Assembly: GCA_965221465.1 (NCBI GenBank)
Contig: OZ244892.1
Location: 2,666,001 to 2,730,000, forward strand
DNA from: Azophilus sp965221465
GTDB taxonomy: Bacteria; Pseudomonadota; Gammaproteobacteria; Pseudomonadales; Azotimanducaceae
Length of the DNA stretch: 64,000 nucleotides
Reading direction: 5' to 3'
The translations under genes were made by a program, and so were the position numbers. This document shows, in pieces, positions 53,449 to 62,282 of the stretch. Within the stretch, counting starts at the first letter, position 1. Every line of letters starts with the position of its first letter. The notes under the pieces are model-generated. The model was not told the DNA's origin. It saw only the letters and a list, made by a program, of their open reading frames with translations, and searched no databases.

Positions 53449-54660
53449 CTACAACTCCCGGCCGAGCTTCGCCCCGGTGCGCAGGCGCAGCGCATTCAGC
53501 CGTATGAACCCCGCTGCATCCTCCTGACGATAGGCGCCGCCATCGTCCTCGAACGTCGCCACGTCTGCATCGTAGAGGCTGTTCGGCGAGCGCCGGCCGA
53601 GGACCGTCACGTTGCCCTTGTACAACTGCAGCCGAACCGCCCCGGTCACCGGTTCCTGGGTATCGTCGATCAGCGCCTGCAGCGCCTTGCGCTCCGGTGA
53701 CCACCAGTAACCGTTGTAGATGAGTTTCGCGTAGCGCGGCATCAGTTCGTCCTTGAGGTGCGCCACCTCGCGGTCGAGGGTCAGCGATTCCATGGCCCGG
53801 TGCGCTTTCAGAAGAATGGCGCCGCCCGGTGTTTCGTAACAGCCCCGGGATTTCATGCCGACGTAGCGGTTCTCGACCAGGTCCTGGCGCCCGACGCCAT
53901 GGGCGCCGCCCAGTTCATTCAGCCTTGCGAGCAACGCCGCGGGAGTCAGGGCTTCGCCATCCAGGCCCACGGCGTCACCCCTGACGAATTCGATCTCCAC
54001 GGAAAGCGGCTCGTCGGGCGCCGCTTGTGGTGAGCGGGTCCAGCGCCACATGCTCTCCTCCGGTTCGTTCCACGGGTCCTCGAGGCCCCCGCCCTCGTAG
54101 GAGATGTGCAACAGGTTGGCGTCCATCGAGTACGGTGATTCGCCGCTGCGCTCGTAGTCCACCGGAATCTGGCGTTCGCGGCAGTAGTCCAGCAGCGCCT
54201 CCCGGGAATTGAGCTTCCACTCCCGCCAGGGCGCAATCACTTTGATGTCAGGATTCAGCGCATAGGCCCCCAATTCGAACCGCACCTGATCGTTGCCCTT
54301 GCCGGTGGCGCCGTGGGCGATGGCGTCGGCCCCGGTTTCCGCAGCGATTTCCACGAGGCGCCGGGCGATCAGCGGCCGGGCGATGCTGGTGCCGAGCAGG
54401 TACTCCCCCTCGTAGAGCGTGTTGGCGCGAAACATGGGAAACACGTAGTCGCCCACGAAGGTTTCCGTCAGGTCTTCGATGTGGATCTCGCGCACTCCCA
54501 TGGCTTCGGCCTTGGCGCGCGCCGGCTCCACTTCCTCGCCCTGGCCGATGTCCGCGGTGAACGTGACGACCTCGGCCCGGTAGGTATCCTGCAGCCACCG
54601 GCAGATGACGGACGTATCCAATCCGCCCGAATACGCCAGAACGATCTTGTTCGCCTGCAT
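53449..54660 (-). CDS. argG: Argininosuccinate synthase
   Basis: Condenses citrulline and aspartate with ATP in arginine synthesis. It has 403 residues. The ATP pyrophosphatase P-loop is IVLAYSGGLDTSVICRWLQD, and further blocks are HGATGKGNDQVRFELG, SYEGGGLEDPWNEP and NRYVGMKSRGCYETPGG. Monocistronic. It forms the left flank of the accessory island that begins about 100 bp upstream of its start. Confidence 0.97.
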   Translation of the reverse strand: MQANKIVLAYSGGLDTSVICRWLQDTYRAEVVTFTADIGQGEEVEPARAKAEAMGVREIHIEDLTETFVGDYVFPMFRANTLYEGEYLLGTSIARPLIARRLVEIAAETGADAIAHGATGKGNDQVRFELGAYALNPDIKVIAPWREWKLNSREALLDYCRERQIPVDYERSGESPYSMDANLLHISYEGGGLEDPWNEPEESMWRWTRSPQAAPDEPLSVEIEFVRGDAVGLDGEALTPAALLARLNELGGAHGVGRQDLVENRYVGMKSRGCYETPGGAILLKAHRAMESLTLDREVAHLKDELMPRYAKLIYNGYWWSPERKALQALIDDTQEPVTGAVRLQLYKGNVTVLGRRSPNSLYDADVATFEDDGGAYRQEDAAGFIRLNALRLRTGAKLGREL

Positions 54661-54757
54661 CCGTCTTTATCCTCCTGTTCGTGCCTGCCCTCAGGAGCCC
54701 GGCACAGCGGCCCTCGCGCCGATTCCGAATCGCGCAATCCTACGCCAGGCCAACCGA

Positions 54758-54809
54758 ATTGCCCAACAAATGCAGGTCTTATTCCAGCTTCTGGTGAGCG
54801 ATGTGGGCT
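54758..54809 (+). repeat. Direct repeat L flanking the defence island (IS1380-like 5' sequence)
   Basis: ATTGCCCAACAAATGCAGGT then CTTATTCCAGCTTCTGGTGA. It is about 85% identical over 52 bp, in the same orientation, to 61689-61740, which lies just upstream of the truncated IS1380 transposase. It is probably the scar of a lost IS copy. The rest of the 54661-54975 gap holds the argG promoter region and the operators of the MbcA/RES pair. Confidence 0.7.
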
Positions 54810-54907
54810 GGCCCGCATCCATCCTGGATCATCTTGCCGTTTGCCCTGGCATTCGCCTTTGCCGTCACCATCACCGAAAGTACCTTCAAGAAGTATCTCC
54901 GAGATGT

Positions 54908-54961
54908 TTGACTGTAATGATACAGTCTACTAGGCTGTAGCAAGAACCTGTAATGTTACAG
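54908..54961 (+). promoter_or_regulatory. Promoter and two palindromic operators of the MbcA/RES toxin-antitoxin pair
   Basis: A -35 TTGACT (54908-54913) lies 17 bp before a weak -10 TAGGCT (54931-54936). Two perfect palindromes share the core CTGTAATG: ACTGTAATGATACAGT at 54911-54926 and CTGTAATGTTACAG at 54948-54961. Their centres are 36 bp apart. The first overlaps the -35 and spacer and the second lies just before the antitoxin start, so binding of the antitoxin would block transcription. Confidence 0.65.
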
Positions 54962-54975
54962 CGATGGAGGTGCAT

Positions 54976-55377
54976 ATGATCGCTCGAGCCGAACAATTGC
55001 TGCAACGTGGTTCCAGTGTAACCAGTTCACTGCTGCCAGCGATTTTTAATGTCTTCAGCCAGTGGAAACTGACCGGCGCCCAGCAAATGACCCTGCTGGG
55101 GCTCAGCAATGAGAAAACGCTCTACAACTGGAAGAGTCAGCCCGAGAAAGCCAAACTGACGCGGGATTTGTTGGAGCGTGCCAGCTATATCCTGGGTATC
55201 TACAAGTCTCTGCAAATCCTGTTGCCCGATCAGGCTCTGGCCGATCGGTGGCTGGCGAACCCCAACGACAATCCGTTGTTCAACGGCACAGCACCGCTGG
55301 ATCGACTTCTGGCCGGTCAAGTAGTAGACCTGGCCGTGGTCAGAGACTTCCTCGACGCGGAGCGGGGTGGCTGGTGA
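54976..55377 (+). CDS. MbcA/ParS/Xre antitoxin (DUF2384 type)
   Basis: A 133-residue antitoxin for the RES toxin that follows. The N-terminal helix-turn-helix is in WKLTGAQQMTLLGLSNEKTL followed by YNWKSQPEK. The C-terminal toxin-binding domain matches the MbcA/ParS type: LPDQALADRWLANPNDNPLF, then NGTAPLDRLLAG. ATG 54976 is preferred because GGAGGT lies 5 bases upstream; ATG 54964 would add four residues. Its stop overlaps the GTG start of the toxin. Confidence 0.92.
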   Translation: MIARAEQLLQRGSSVTSSLLPAIFNVFSQWKLTGAQQMTLLGLSNEKTLYNWKSQPEKAKLTRDLLERASYILGIYKSLQILLPDQALADRWLANPNDNPLFNGTAPLDRLLAGQVVDLAVVRDFLDAERGGW

Positions 55378-56066
55378 TCGATATTGACAATCTACCAATC
55401 AGCGAGGTGAATGAACCGGTGTATCGGGTCATTCTCTCTCGCTATCCCCAGATCGACTTGTTCGAGCGCGTCTCCAATCCGGAGGATTGGGATGTGCTCT
55501 ATGCGGTCGAGTCTTTAACCAACCCCAGGCTGCGTGATGAAGTTGGTGATATTCGACTGGTGCCACCGGAAGATCGAGTCTACGGCGATGGCGCATCCTG
55601 GATCATGGGTGCTTTCACGCATCCTCCAGTAGATGGCCGTGGCGGTCGCTTCAACCGGGATTTCGGTATCTATTATTGTGCGACCGACGAGACCGTAGCC
55701 ATTGCTGAGTCGTCCTTTCACCGGGCACGGTTTCTCCGTGAATCCCGAATTGAACAGACTACCCAGGACATGCGCGTTTTACGCGCGCAACTATGTGCTA
55801 CAGCGTTGCATGATCTGCGGCAACTGACTGGGCACGCCATTTACAACCCGGATGACTACGGAGAAGCGCAGCAACTCGGTCATGCGTTGCGAGAGGTCAA
55901 GAGCCATGGCGTTCACTACCAGAGCGTCAGGGAAGACGGTGAATGTTATGGCGTGATGCGTCCTCGAGCATTATCGGATGCCGTCCACTGGCGCTACTTG
56001 CGTTATCACTACGACCAGGGATCGATTGTCGACGTTGAATCTCTGGACGGGAGCGACAGGAGGTAA
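55374..56066 (+). CDS. RES-domain toxin (NAD+-degrading type)
   Basis: A 230-residue protein with the RES fold, related to ADP-ribosyltransferases. Characterised RES toxins (for example MbcT of Mycobacterium tuberculosis) deplete NAD+. The defining residues are visible: arginine in DGRGGRFNRDFG, tyrosine in IYYCATDETVAIAESS with its glutamate and serine. It starts at GTG 55374, overlapping the antitoxin stop (GTGA), so the two are coupled. It forms the left part of the defence island. Confidence 0.92.
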   Translation: MIDIDNLPISEVNEPVYRVILSRYPQIDLFERVSNPEDWDVLYAVESLTNPRLRDEVGDIRLVPPEDRVYGDGASWIMGAFTHPPVDGRGGRFNRDFGIYYCATDETVAIAESSFHRARFLRESRIEQTTQDMRVLRAQLCATALHDLRQLTGHAIYNPDDYGEAQQLGHALREVKSHGVHYQSVREDGECYGVMRPRALSDAVHWRYLRYHYDQGSIVDVESLDGSDRR

Positions 56067-56071
56067 CGGTC

Positions 56072-56371
56072 ATGCACAACGAACTGCCATGGATCTTTAC
56101 TCAAATTCCTGACGATTACATCGTTCTCGACACCGAAACCACCGGGCTGCCGGACGAGAGTGGCCTTCAGAAAGCCGCTATTTCCTGGGCGCTGGCAGTG
56201 AATCTCTCATGTAGTCATGGAGGACCTTCGCTGGAGTTGCTAACGGAGGTGCTCGGCACCGAAAACCTCAGAGCCAAGGGTGACGGAATACATGGGGCTG
56301 CGATTGATAGCCAGCAATCGGCTCAAACTGCAGTGGCAACGAGAAGCAATGGAAATCCGGATGAAATTTAG
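56072..56371 (+). pseudogene. DEDD-type 3'-5' exonuclease, truncated
   Basis: A 99-residue frame. The first 35 residues carry the ExoI motif of DnaQ-like exonucleases (DDYIVLDTETTGLPDESGL). The Exo II and III motifs are absent, and the remaining residues (SHGGPSLELLTEVLGTENLR) do not fit the family. It was probably broken by the rearrangement that placed the STAND gene beside the RES toxin. It begins 5 bp after the RES stop, so it could still be transcribed with it. Confidence 0.6.
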
Positions 56372-56519
56372 ACACTGAGTAACGATGATTGGAATTAGTT
56401 CAATGTTTCCGGCAACCCCAAGCGGACATGATCAAGCGAACAGCACCAGAACCCACTCAGAATTCACAGCACTTGGATTTATTGAATCCCCGAGCAGATT
56501 CAAACGTTAGTGACGAAAA

Positions 56520-59500
56520 ATGACAGAGATAGACTTTACTAATATTCGCGCTATTGGCGGTAGCCAAAACAACGGTTTCGAAGAATTGGTTTGCCAGTTA
56601 GCGCATTTGGAGAAACCGGCAAACGCCAAGAGGTTCGTAAGAAAAGAAGGCGCAGGCGGGGACGCCGGTGTCGAGTGCTACTGGATTCTTGATGACGATC
56701 GTGAAATTTGCTGGCAGGCCAAGTACTTCATGGGTGAAATGACATCCTCTCGCTGGAAACAGCTTGATAAATCATTTGACGCAGCCCTGTCCAAGCATCC
56801 CAATATGAGCACCTATTTTGTTTGTTTGCCGATCGATAAGCCGGATAGTAGAAAAACAGGAAGAGGGGGGAAGCAAAGCAAGTCAGTTGAGGATGACTGG
56901 AACGAGCGCGTTGAAAAGTGGACTACATCCGCTACCGCGGTTGGACGAACGATAGCATTTGAATATTGGGGCAAGCATGAAATTACGGCCATGCTCACCA
57001 TTGATGATCCCAGATATTCAGGGCGGCTTCTTTATTGGTTTAATCAACCGATTCTGGGCTCAGAGACTCTTCGCCATCTGGCTCTAAAGAGTCAGGAAAC
57101 TCTGGGCGACCGGTTCACGCCGAAGTTTCACGTAGGTTTGCCGATTGCCAAACAGTTTGACGGGCTTTGCGCCAATGATCGCTGGTGGTTGGAAATCTCT
57201 GAACAGAAAGCGGAACTTGACGAACAGTATGACCAGTTTATCCGCTTTGTCACCAGCGATAAGATCGAAGATGCCAGAGAAATTAATCCGAGCGGGCTGA
57301 AGAGCGCATATGCCGCATTTGTGGCGCTATTGACGACTTGGTTGCAGGATAGACCTGCCAAATACGATCTGAATGCGATAAAAAAGGCACTGGAAAGTAT
57401 AGATCAGCCGTTTTGGAACCTTCGTGACCTGATCGAAAGGAAGACATTCAAGAAAGAGTCTGGCAACAGAGGCTTCCGTCACTATTCGGGAGACTTCTAC
57501 AGCTCTCTCGACAAATTCAGAAGGTTTCTTCAATCCCGTAAAGCGCAGGCTTACGAAGTAGGGGCAGCGCTCCTCCACGGCGAAGCGGGAATTGGGAAAT
57601 CACACCTTCTATGTGATCTGGCATTTCACAGAGCCAATGAGGCTCTGCCAACCATTTTCTTGCTCGGTGCACACTATGGCGGCGGAAACCCACTTGGTTT
57701 TGTAAGGCAAAGTCTCGACTTAGATCAGTTTAGCAATAATCAGGTTTTAGGAGCAATTGATGCTGCCGGAGAAGCCGAAAATTGTCCGGCACTGATCGTC
57801 ATTGATGCTATTAATGAAGGACCGAGTCGCGATCAATGGCGCGATTTTATAAGAGGCTTTTTGTCCGATATTTCAAGGTTTCAAAATATCTCGCTCCTGA
57901 TTAGCTGCCGTTCAACATATTGCCCGTACATGTTGCCAGATAGTGTCGATGAGAACTGTCTCGTTCAGATTTATCATCAAGGGTTTCAGGGGTTTGAGCA
58001 CCGCGCCGCAGAGAAGTATTTATCTGCGCAGGGGATTTCCAAGCCTAGCACACCGATTCTTTCGCCGGAATTTTCAAATCCGCTTTTTCTGAAAACGTGT
58101 TGCAAAGCTCTTATAAGCTCCGAACAGAGTTCTTTCCCCAAGGGGCTAACGGGACTAACACAGCTATTCGATTTTTACCTGGAAAGCGTTGAAAACACGA
58201 TTGCAGTGAGGAAGCAGTACAACCCTGCGGAAAACATCGTACAGAACGCATTACTCGAATTTTCTTCGTGGCTTTATCCCGATCACCTTGCGGGAGTTCC
58301 TACCGGTGATGTGCGTGGTCTCATCAATGATTTTGATGTCGCCCCGCAAAAGGGTGGAGATGATCTCTTCAGTCTTCTTTTGCATGAAGGCGTCCTTGCC
58401 GAAGATATTTCCTACGAAGACGATAACAACGGTCATTCCGTCATACGTTTTACCTATGAACGGTTTAGTGACGTGCTCGTGGCACGGAAAATACTCGACG
58501 ATCATGATAACAGTACCGTCGCAACGATATTTGACGAAGAGGAGCCTCTCGGCCAGATATTGAGAGATCGAGGCCTCTATCACATTGCCGGAATAGTTGA
58601 GGCCTTGTTCATTGCTATTGCCGAGAAATTTCAGGTTGAACTCATTGATCTGATACCCGAAGATGTTGGAGTTCCACATTGGAAAATCAGTGAACTATTC
58701 CAAAATACCGTTGTCTGGCGCTCACCGGATTCATTTTCAAATAGAACGCTCGAAATTTTGAACAAAATCGCCGGTAATACGGAGTATTCGAGTCCGGCGT
58801 TAGATATTTTGCTTAAGCTTTCTACCGTACCCGACCATCCCTGGAATGCGTGGCTTCTCCATGGAAACCTGATTGACAAAGAGATTGCGGAGCGTGACCA
58901 TTTCTGGGCTATCCGGATTGCGTGGGGATATAGCTCAGAAGAGGATGGGTATGAGTCGACTGTACGCACACTTATTGAATGGGCCTGTTTCGGCAATATT
59001 TGTGATGCCGAAGATGAGCGAATCCGTTTATGCGCGGTTGTTTTGTTATGGTTTCTGACAACATCTAACCGCAAGATAAGAGACCGTTCCACCAAGTCGC
59101 TCGTTCGTCTGTTTGTTGAAAGGCCTCAGATTATCGAAGGCCTTTTTTCCAAATTTTGTGATGTTAACGATCCATATCTTGTTGAAAGGCTATACGCCGC
59201 AATTTACGGCGCGGTATGCAATATCGACGAGGATACAGTGGTTGCTGATATTGCAAAGCTTGTGTTCGACAAGCTCTTCGCGGGTGGACAGCCTATTCCT
59301 CACATTCTACTCAGGGATTATGCCAGGGGCGTACTCGAAAGGGCGCTCTCGAAAGGAGTGTTGCCTGAGGGAATAAACCCTCAATCATTCAGGCCGCCAT
59401 ATAGTAGCGTTTGGCCGCTGGACAATCCAACTAATGAAGAGATCGACGAACTTTCAGGCGATGAGGATTATTCAGGTATTAAGAATTCAATGATGGGATC

Positions 59501-61040
59501 TACGGGTGACTTCGGCAATTACACAATGAGCTGTGTCCATGACTGGTCGCCAACACCTATTGATCAAGATGAGATTCAAAACGGCTACGAACTAAAGCTC
59601 CGGTTTGCCGAAGACTTCCTCGAGGGTGACCTTCGGGAGGAGTTTCTTAAGTTAGTAGGGCCGGAAAAAAGGGAGCCTGTCAATATTGAGGAACGGCCGG
59701 CTCAATTAAAGGGCGAAGGCAAATACGAGTGGCCTTCTGAAGAAGATAATCGACGAAGAATAGATGAATGCGAAGCATTCTTGAACACAGTTAGAGAAAA
59801 GCTCGATAGTCGAGGGCGCGAGTATTTGCGATGGCTCGGTGGTTTGGTGAATGACCGGCCTGCGGCGTTTAGCCGTAAATGGGCGCAGCGCTGGGTATGC
59901 AAGCGCGCCTTTGAATTGGGATGGGATAAAGAACTGTTTTCATCGTTCGAACGCAATTGTTCACGCGGGCGGGGGCAAGGTCCCTCTGCAAGTGCAATTG
60001 AGCGCGTGGGCAAGAAGTATCAGTGGATAGGCTTCCACGAGTGTCTTGCTCACTTGGCGGACAACATGCACTGGATTGATCGCGGATACAGTGATATTGA
60101 AGATCGAGTTTATTGTGGGCCGTGGCAACTCTACAAGCGAGACATCGATCCGACCAACTGGCTTCGTAGGAGTGGCGAGTATCGGACATACCACAATGAG
60201 CAGTCGACGTGGTGGCAACCGTACAGCTTTCCTATTGATCATTTGGAAGAGCTGGGAGATCAGAAAGACTATCTTTGGGATCAGGGAAAATTACCAAATT
60301 TTTCTCAACTTCTGATCGCGAATAAACCTGCTCAAGATAAACAATGGTATGTTGTAAGTGGATTTTGGTCGCAGAAACAAGGAAAGTCGGAACTAGATAA
60401 AAGGGCGCCGAGGCTTGATTGCTGGTTTAGGATAAATTCCATCATAGTAAGTGAGAGGGACTTTAATAAAGTAAAACGGAAGGCCTCCAAAGAAAGCTTA
60501 GTTCACCCCCATACTGTCTCGATTCCCAAGGTTAGCGTTGGATTTCTCGGTGAATATCCTTGGCATCCGGTTTACGACCAGCTATCCAATTGGCGGGACA
60601 AAGATTCCAGCTTTCATGGTCTTATTCCCGCGCAACACATCGTCCCTGTTTCGGAGTATTCTTGGGAGCGGGGAGGCTTCGATCATTCCATACAAGAAAC
60701 GTTATCAATTTACTTGCCGGCCAAGGAATTGGTCAATGAACTTGGAATGGAAAGGATTCCTTATGAGTTTGGAAGCTGGAGGGTGGGAGAAGATATCGTT
60801 TTCACAGACCCTAGCGTTGAAGAATACGGACCAAGTTACGCCTTGATGCAAACAGATGTTCTGAACAAATGGATGGCAAAGAACAAATTGAAGATTCTCT
60901 GGCTCATTGGAGGAGAAAAACAACTTTTTGCTTCGGGTTTGGGATCGAGTGAGTTCTTTGGCCGCTTGGTCTATAGCGGCGTCTATTGGATGGAAGGTGA
61001 TCGTCCCGTTGGCAATTTGCATTTTCGTAAAGAGGAATAG
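56520..61040 (+). CDS. STAND NTPase with N-terminal PD-(D/E)XK nuclease domain, Avs-like antiphage protein
   Basis: A 1506-residue protein with three parts. (1) Residues 15-170: a restriction-like nuclease of Mrr/Cap4 type; the catalytic D48...E52...QAK68 pattern lies in EGAGGDAGVECYW and REICWQAKYF. (2) Residues 350-650: a STAND NTPase; Walker A HGEAGIGKS (354-361), Walker B ALIVIDAINEG (429-434), and an arginine sensor region SLLISCRSTYCPYM. (3) Residues 650-1506: a long helical sensor region ending LKILWLIGGEKQLF. Avs proteins use this layout to sense a phage protein and degrade DNA. GC is visibly lower (about 45%) than that of flanking genes. No family was confirmed by search. Confidence 0.82.
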   Translation: MTEIDFTNIRAIGGSQNNGFEELVCQLAHLEKPANAKRFVRKEGAGGDAGVECYWILDDDREICWQAKYFMGEMTSSRWKQLDKSFDAALSKHPNMSTYFVCLPIDKPDSRKTGRGGKQSKSVEDDWNERVEKWTTSATAVGRTIAFEYWGKHEITAMLTIDDPRYSGRLLYWFNQPILGSETLRHLALKSQETLGDRFTPKFHVGLPIAKQFDGLCANDRWWLEISEQKAELDEQYDQFIRFVTSDKIEDAREINPSGLKSAYAAFVALLTTWLQDRPAKYDLNAIKKALESIDQPFWNLRDLIERKTFKKESGNRGFRHYSGDFYSSLDKFRRFLQSRKAQAYEVGAALLHGEAGIGKSHLLCDLAFHRANEALPTIFLLGAHYGGGNPLGFVRQSLDLDQFSNNQVLGAIDAAGEAENCPALIVIDAINEGPSRDQWRDFIRGFLSDISRFQNISLLISCRSTYCPYMLPDSVDENCLVQIYHQGFQGFEHRAAEKYLSAQGISKPSTPILSPEFSNPLFLKTCCKALISSEQSSFPKGLTGLTQLFDFYLESVENTIAVRKQYNPAENIVQNALLEFSSWLYPDHLAGVPTGDVRGLINDFDVAPQKGGDDLFSLLLHEGVLAEDISYEDDNNGHSVIRFTYERFSDVLVARKILDDHDNSTVATIFDEEEPLGQILRDRGLYHIAGIVEALFIAIAEKFQVELIDLIPEDVGVPHWKISELFQNTVVWRSPDSFSNRTLEILNKIAGNTEYSSPALDILLKLSTVPDHPWNAWLLHGNLIDKEIAERDHFWAIRIAWGYSSEEDGYESTVRTLIEWACFGNICDAEDERIRLCAVVLLWFLTTSNRKIRDRSTKSLVRLFVERPQIIEGLFSKFCDVNDPYLVERLYAAIYGAVCNIDEDTVVADIAKLVFDKLFAGGQPIPHILLRDYARGVLERALSKGVLPEGINPQSFRPPYSSVWPLDNPTNEEIDELSGDEDYSGIKNSMMGSTGDFGNYTMSCVHDWSPTPIDQDEIQNGYELKLRFAEDFLEGDLREEFLKLVGPEKREPVNIEERPAQLKGEGKYEWPSEEDNRRRIDECEAFLNTVREKLDSRGREYLRWLGGLVNDRPAAFSRKWAQRWVCKRAFELGWDKELFSSFERNCSRGRGQGPSASAIERVGKKYQWIGFHECLAHLADNMHWIDRGYSDIEDRVYCGPWQLYKRDIDPTNWLRRSGEYRTYHNEQSTWWQPYSFPIDHLEELGDQKDYLWDQGKLPNFSQLLIANKPAQDKQWYVVSGFWSQKQGKSELDKRAPRLDCWFRINSIIVSERDFNKVKRKASKESLVHPHTVSIPKVSVGFLGEYPWHPVYDQLSNWRDKDSSFHGLIPAQHIVPVSEYSWERGGFDHSIQETLSIYLPAKELVNELGMERIPYEFGSWRVGEDIVFTDPSVEEYGPSYALMQTDVLNKWMAKNKLKILWLIGGEKQLFASGLGSSEFFGRLVYSGVYWMEGDRPVGNLHFRKEE

Positions 61041-61043
61041 AGC

Positions 61044-61644
61044 ATAACTGATTGTAATAGCCGTGAAAGAAACGCCCCAGCTGAACGCCGTGCAGCGAAT
61101 CGTCCGGGGCGTCCAAGTCCAGCCACAATTCGCTCGGCACCTGGGTGTGGGCTTCCAGAAACAGATCCACCAGCACCCGGTAAAGTGCATCCGCGTCCGC
61201 CGCTATCCGGCGGTAGCGATTCCAAGCTGCGGCTTCCGGCCGGCTCAACTCCAGGCGGTTCAGCGTGCTCGAGCCCGCCAGCGCATATCCCCGATTCCGC
61301 TGCCGGGGTCGCTGTGCACCGGTCAGGTCGGCCTTTCCCGCCCACAGCGCCAACAGACTGTCGCCGCGCAACGCATCGTGATCGTTGAGATCTTCGTAAC
61401 CCAAGGCGATCCCACCCACCCGTTGGGCGACCATCTCCAGCACCGAGTGCTCGATCTTCCTCGGGCCACGATAATCGGTGAAGCAATCGGCAATGCGGCG
61501 CATCAGCCCCAAACGGTGATCCACCTCGCGCAGCAAGATGGCGCCGCCATCGGCGGTGAGTCGGCCCGCGTCGAAACGACCGACAATTTGGCGGCGACCG
61601 AAGGCGTGAAATTCGAGTTGCGTGGGCGTACACCGTGTGTCCAT
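61044..61644 (-). pseudogene. IS1380-family transposase, 3'-truncated
   Basis: About 195 N-terminal residues of the transposase are present: TRCTPTQLEFHAFGRRQIVG, RLTADGGAILLREVDHRLGL, KIEHSVLEMVAQRVGGIALG and LDLDAPDDSLHGVQLGRFFH. IS1380 transposases are usually over 400 residues. The homology stops near GYYNQLCSIPLY, and beyond 61044 the frame runs antisense into the end of the STAND gene. The element's 3' half was lost when the defence genes joined. Confidence 0.85.
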
Positions 61645-61987
61645 GGAACCTCGTTGTTGTTTCAATGTAAGTTGTTGAATGTGCTCACATTGCCCAACGA
61701 ACGCAGGTCCCACTCCAGCTTCTGGTGAGCTGATGCGGGCTACTGCCCGGCCCGACAGGTCCGACGCGACCCCATGCATGTCCAAACTCCAGGACCCCCA
61801 TACCATCGGCGGGTTGCCGTAGGCCAGCTCAGACGCAGCGTGGGCGCCTGCAAGCATCTCCAACAGGCTCCCCAGGCTGACCGCTGTCAGCATGACCGAC
61901 GATCACTGTGGTTGACTGCGGTGAGGATATAGTTACATAATGGGAACTGATTAATTAAACTCATAATGAGACCGGTGTAGTAGTGTC
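61645..61987. other. IS1380 5' region and higB promoter region
   Basis: A 343-bp stretch. 61645-61750 is the upstream part of the truncated IS1380 element, including direct repeat R (61689-61740). 61750-61890 shows no gene I can support. The rest holds the HigB promoter: TTGACT (61912-61917), 18-bp spacer, CATAAT (61936-61941), followed by the palindrome CTCATAATGAG (61960-61970), a likely operator. Confidence 0.6.
61689..61740 (+). repeat. Direct repeat R flanking the defence island
   Basis: ATTGCCCAACGAACGCAGGT then CCCACTCCAGCTTCTGGTGA. It matches 54758-54809 in the same orientation and lies about 45 bp upstream of the transposase start (minus strand). Confidence 0.7.
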
Positions 61988-62281
61988 GTGCGAATCATTG
62001 CAAAGAAGACGCTCCGGGAATTCTGGATAAAGCACCCTGGCGCCGAGGAGCCGCTTCTTGCCTGGTATCGCGAAGTGAAGCGTGCAGATTGGGATACGCC
62101 GGCCAAGCTGAAGGAGATGTATCGCAACGCGAGCATCGTTGGCGACCGCCGTGTGATCTTCAACATCAAGGGTAACGACTACCGGCTTGTGGTGAAGATT
62201 AACTACCCGTACCGCGTTGTCTACATACGCTTCGTGGGCACACACGCAGAGTATGACGCCGTAAACGTTCAGGAGGTGTGA
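61988..62281 (+). CDS. higB: HigB-type mRNA interferase toxin
   Basis: A 97-residue toxin of the HigB family (RelE superfamily). The family pattern is clear: MRIIAKKTLREFWIKHPGAE, EPLLAWYREVKRADWDTPAK, then RVIFNIKGNDYRLVVKINYP and VVYIRFVGTHAEYDAV. It cleaves mRNA on translating ribosomes. The start is GTG 61988. The antitoxin gene begins 1 bp after its stop. Promoter and a palindromic operator lie 20-75 bp upstream. Confidence 0.92.
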   Translation: MRIIAKKTLREFWIKHPGAEEPLLAWYREVKRADWDTPAKLKEMYRNASIVGDRRVIFNIKGNDYRLVVKINYPYRVVYIRFVGTHAEYDAVNVQEV

Positions 62282-62282
62282 C

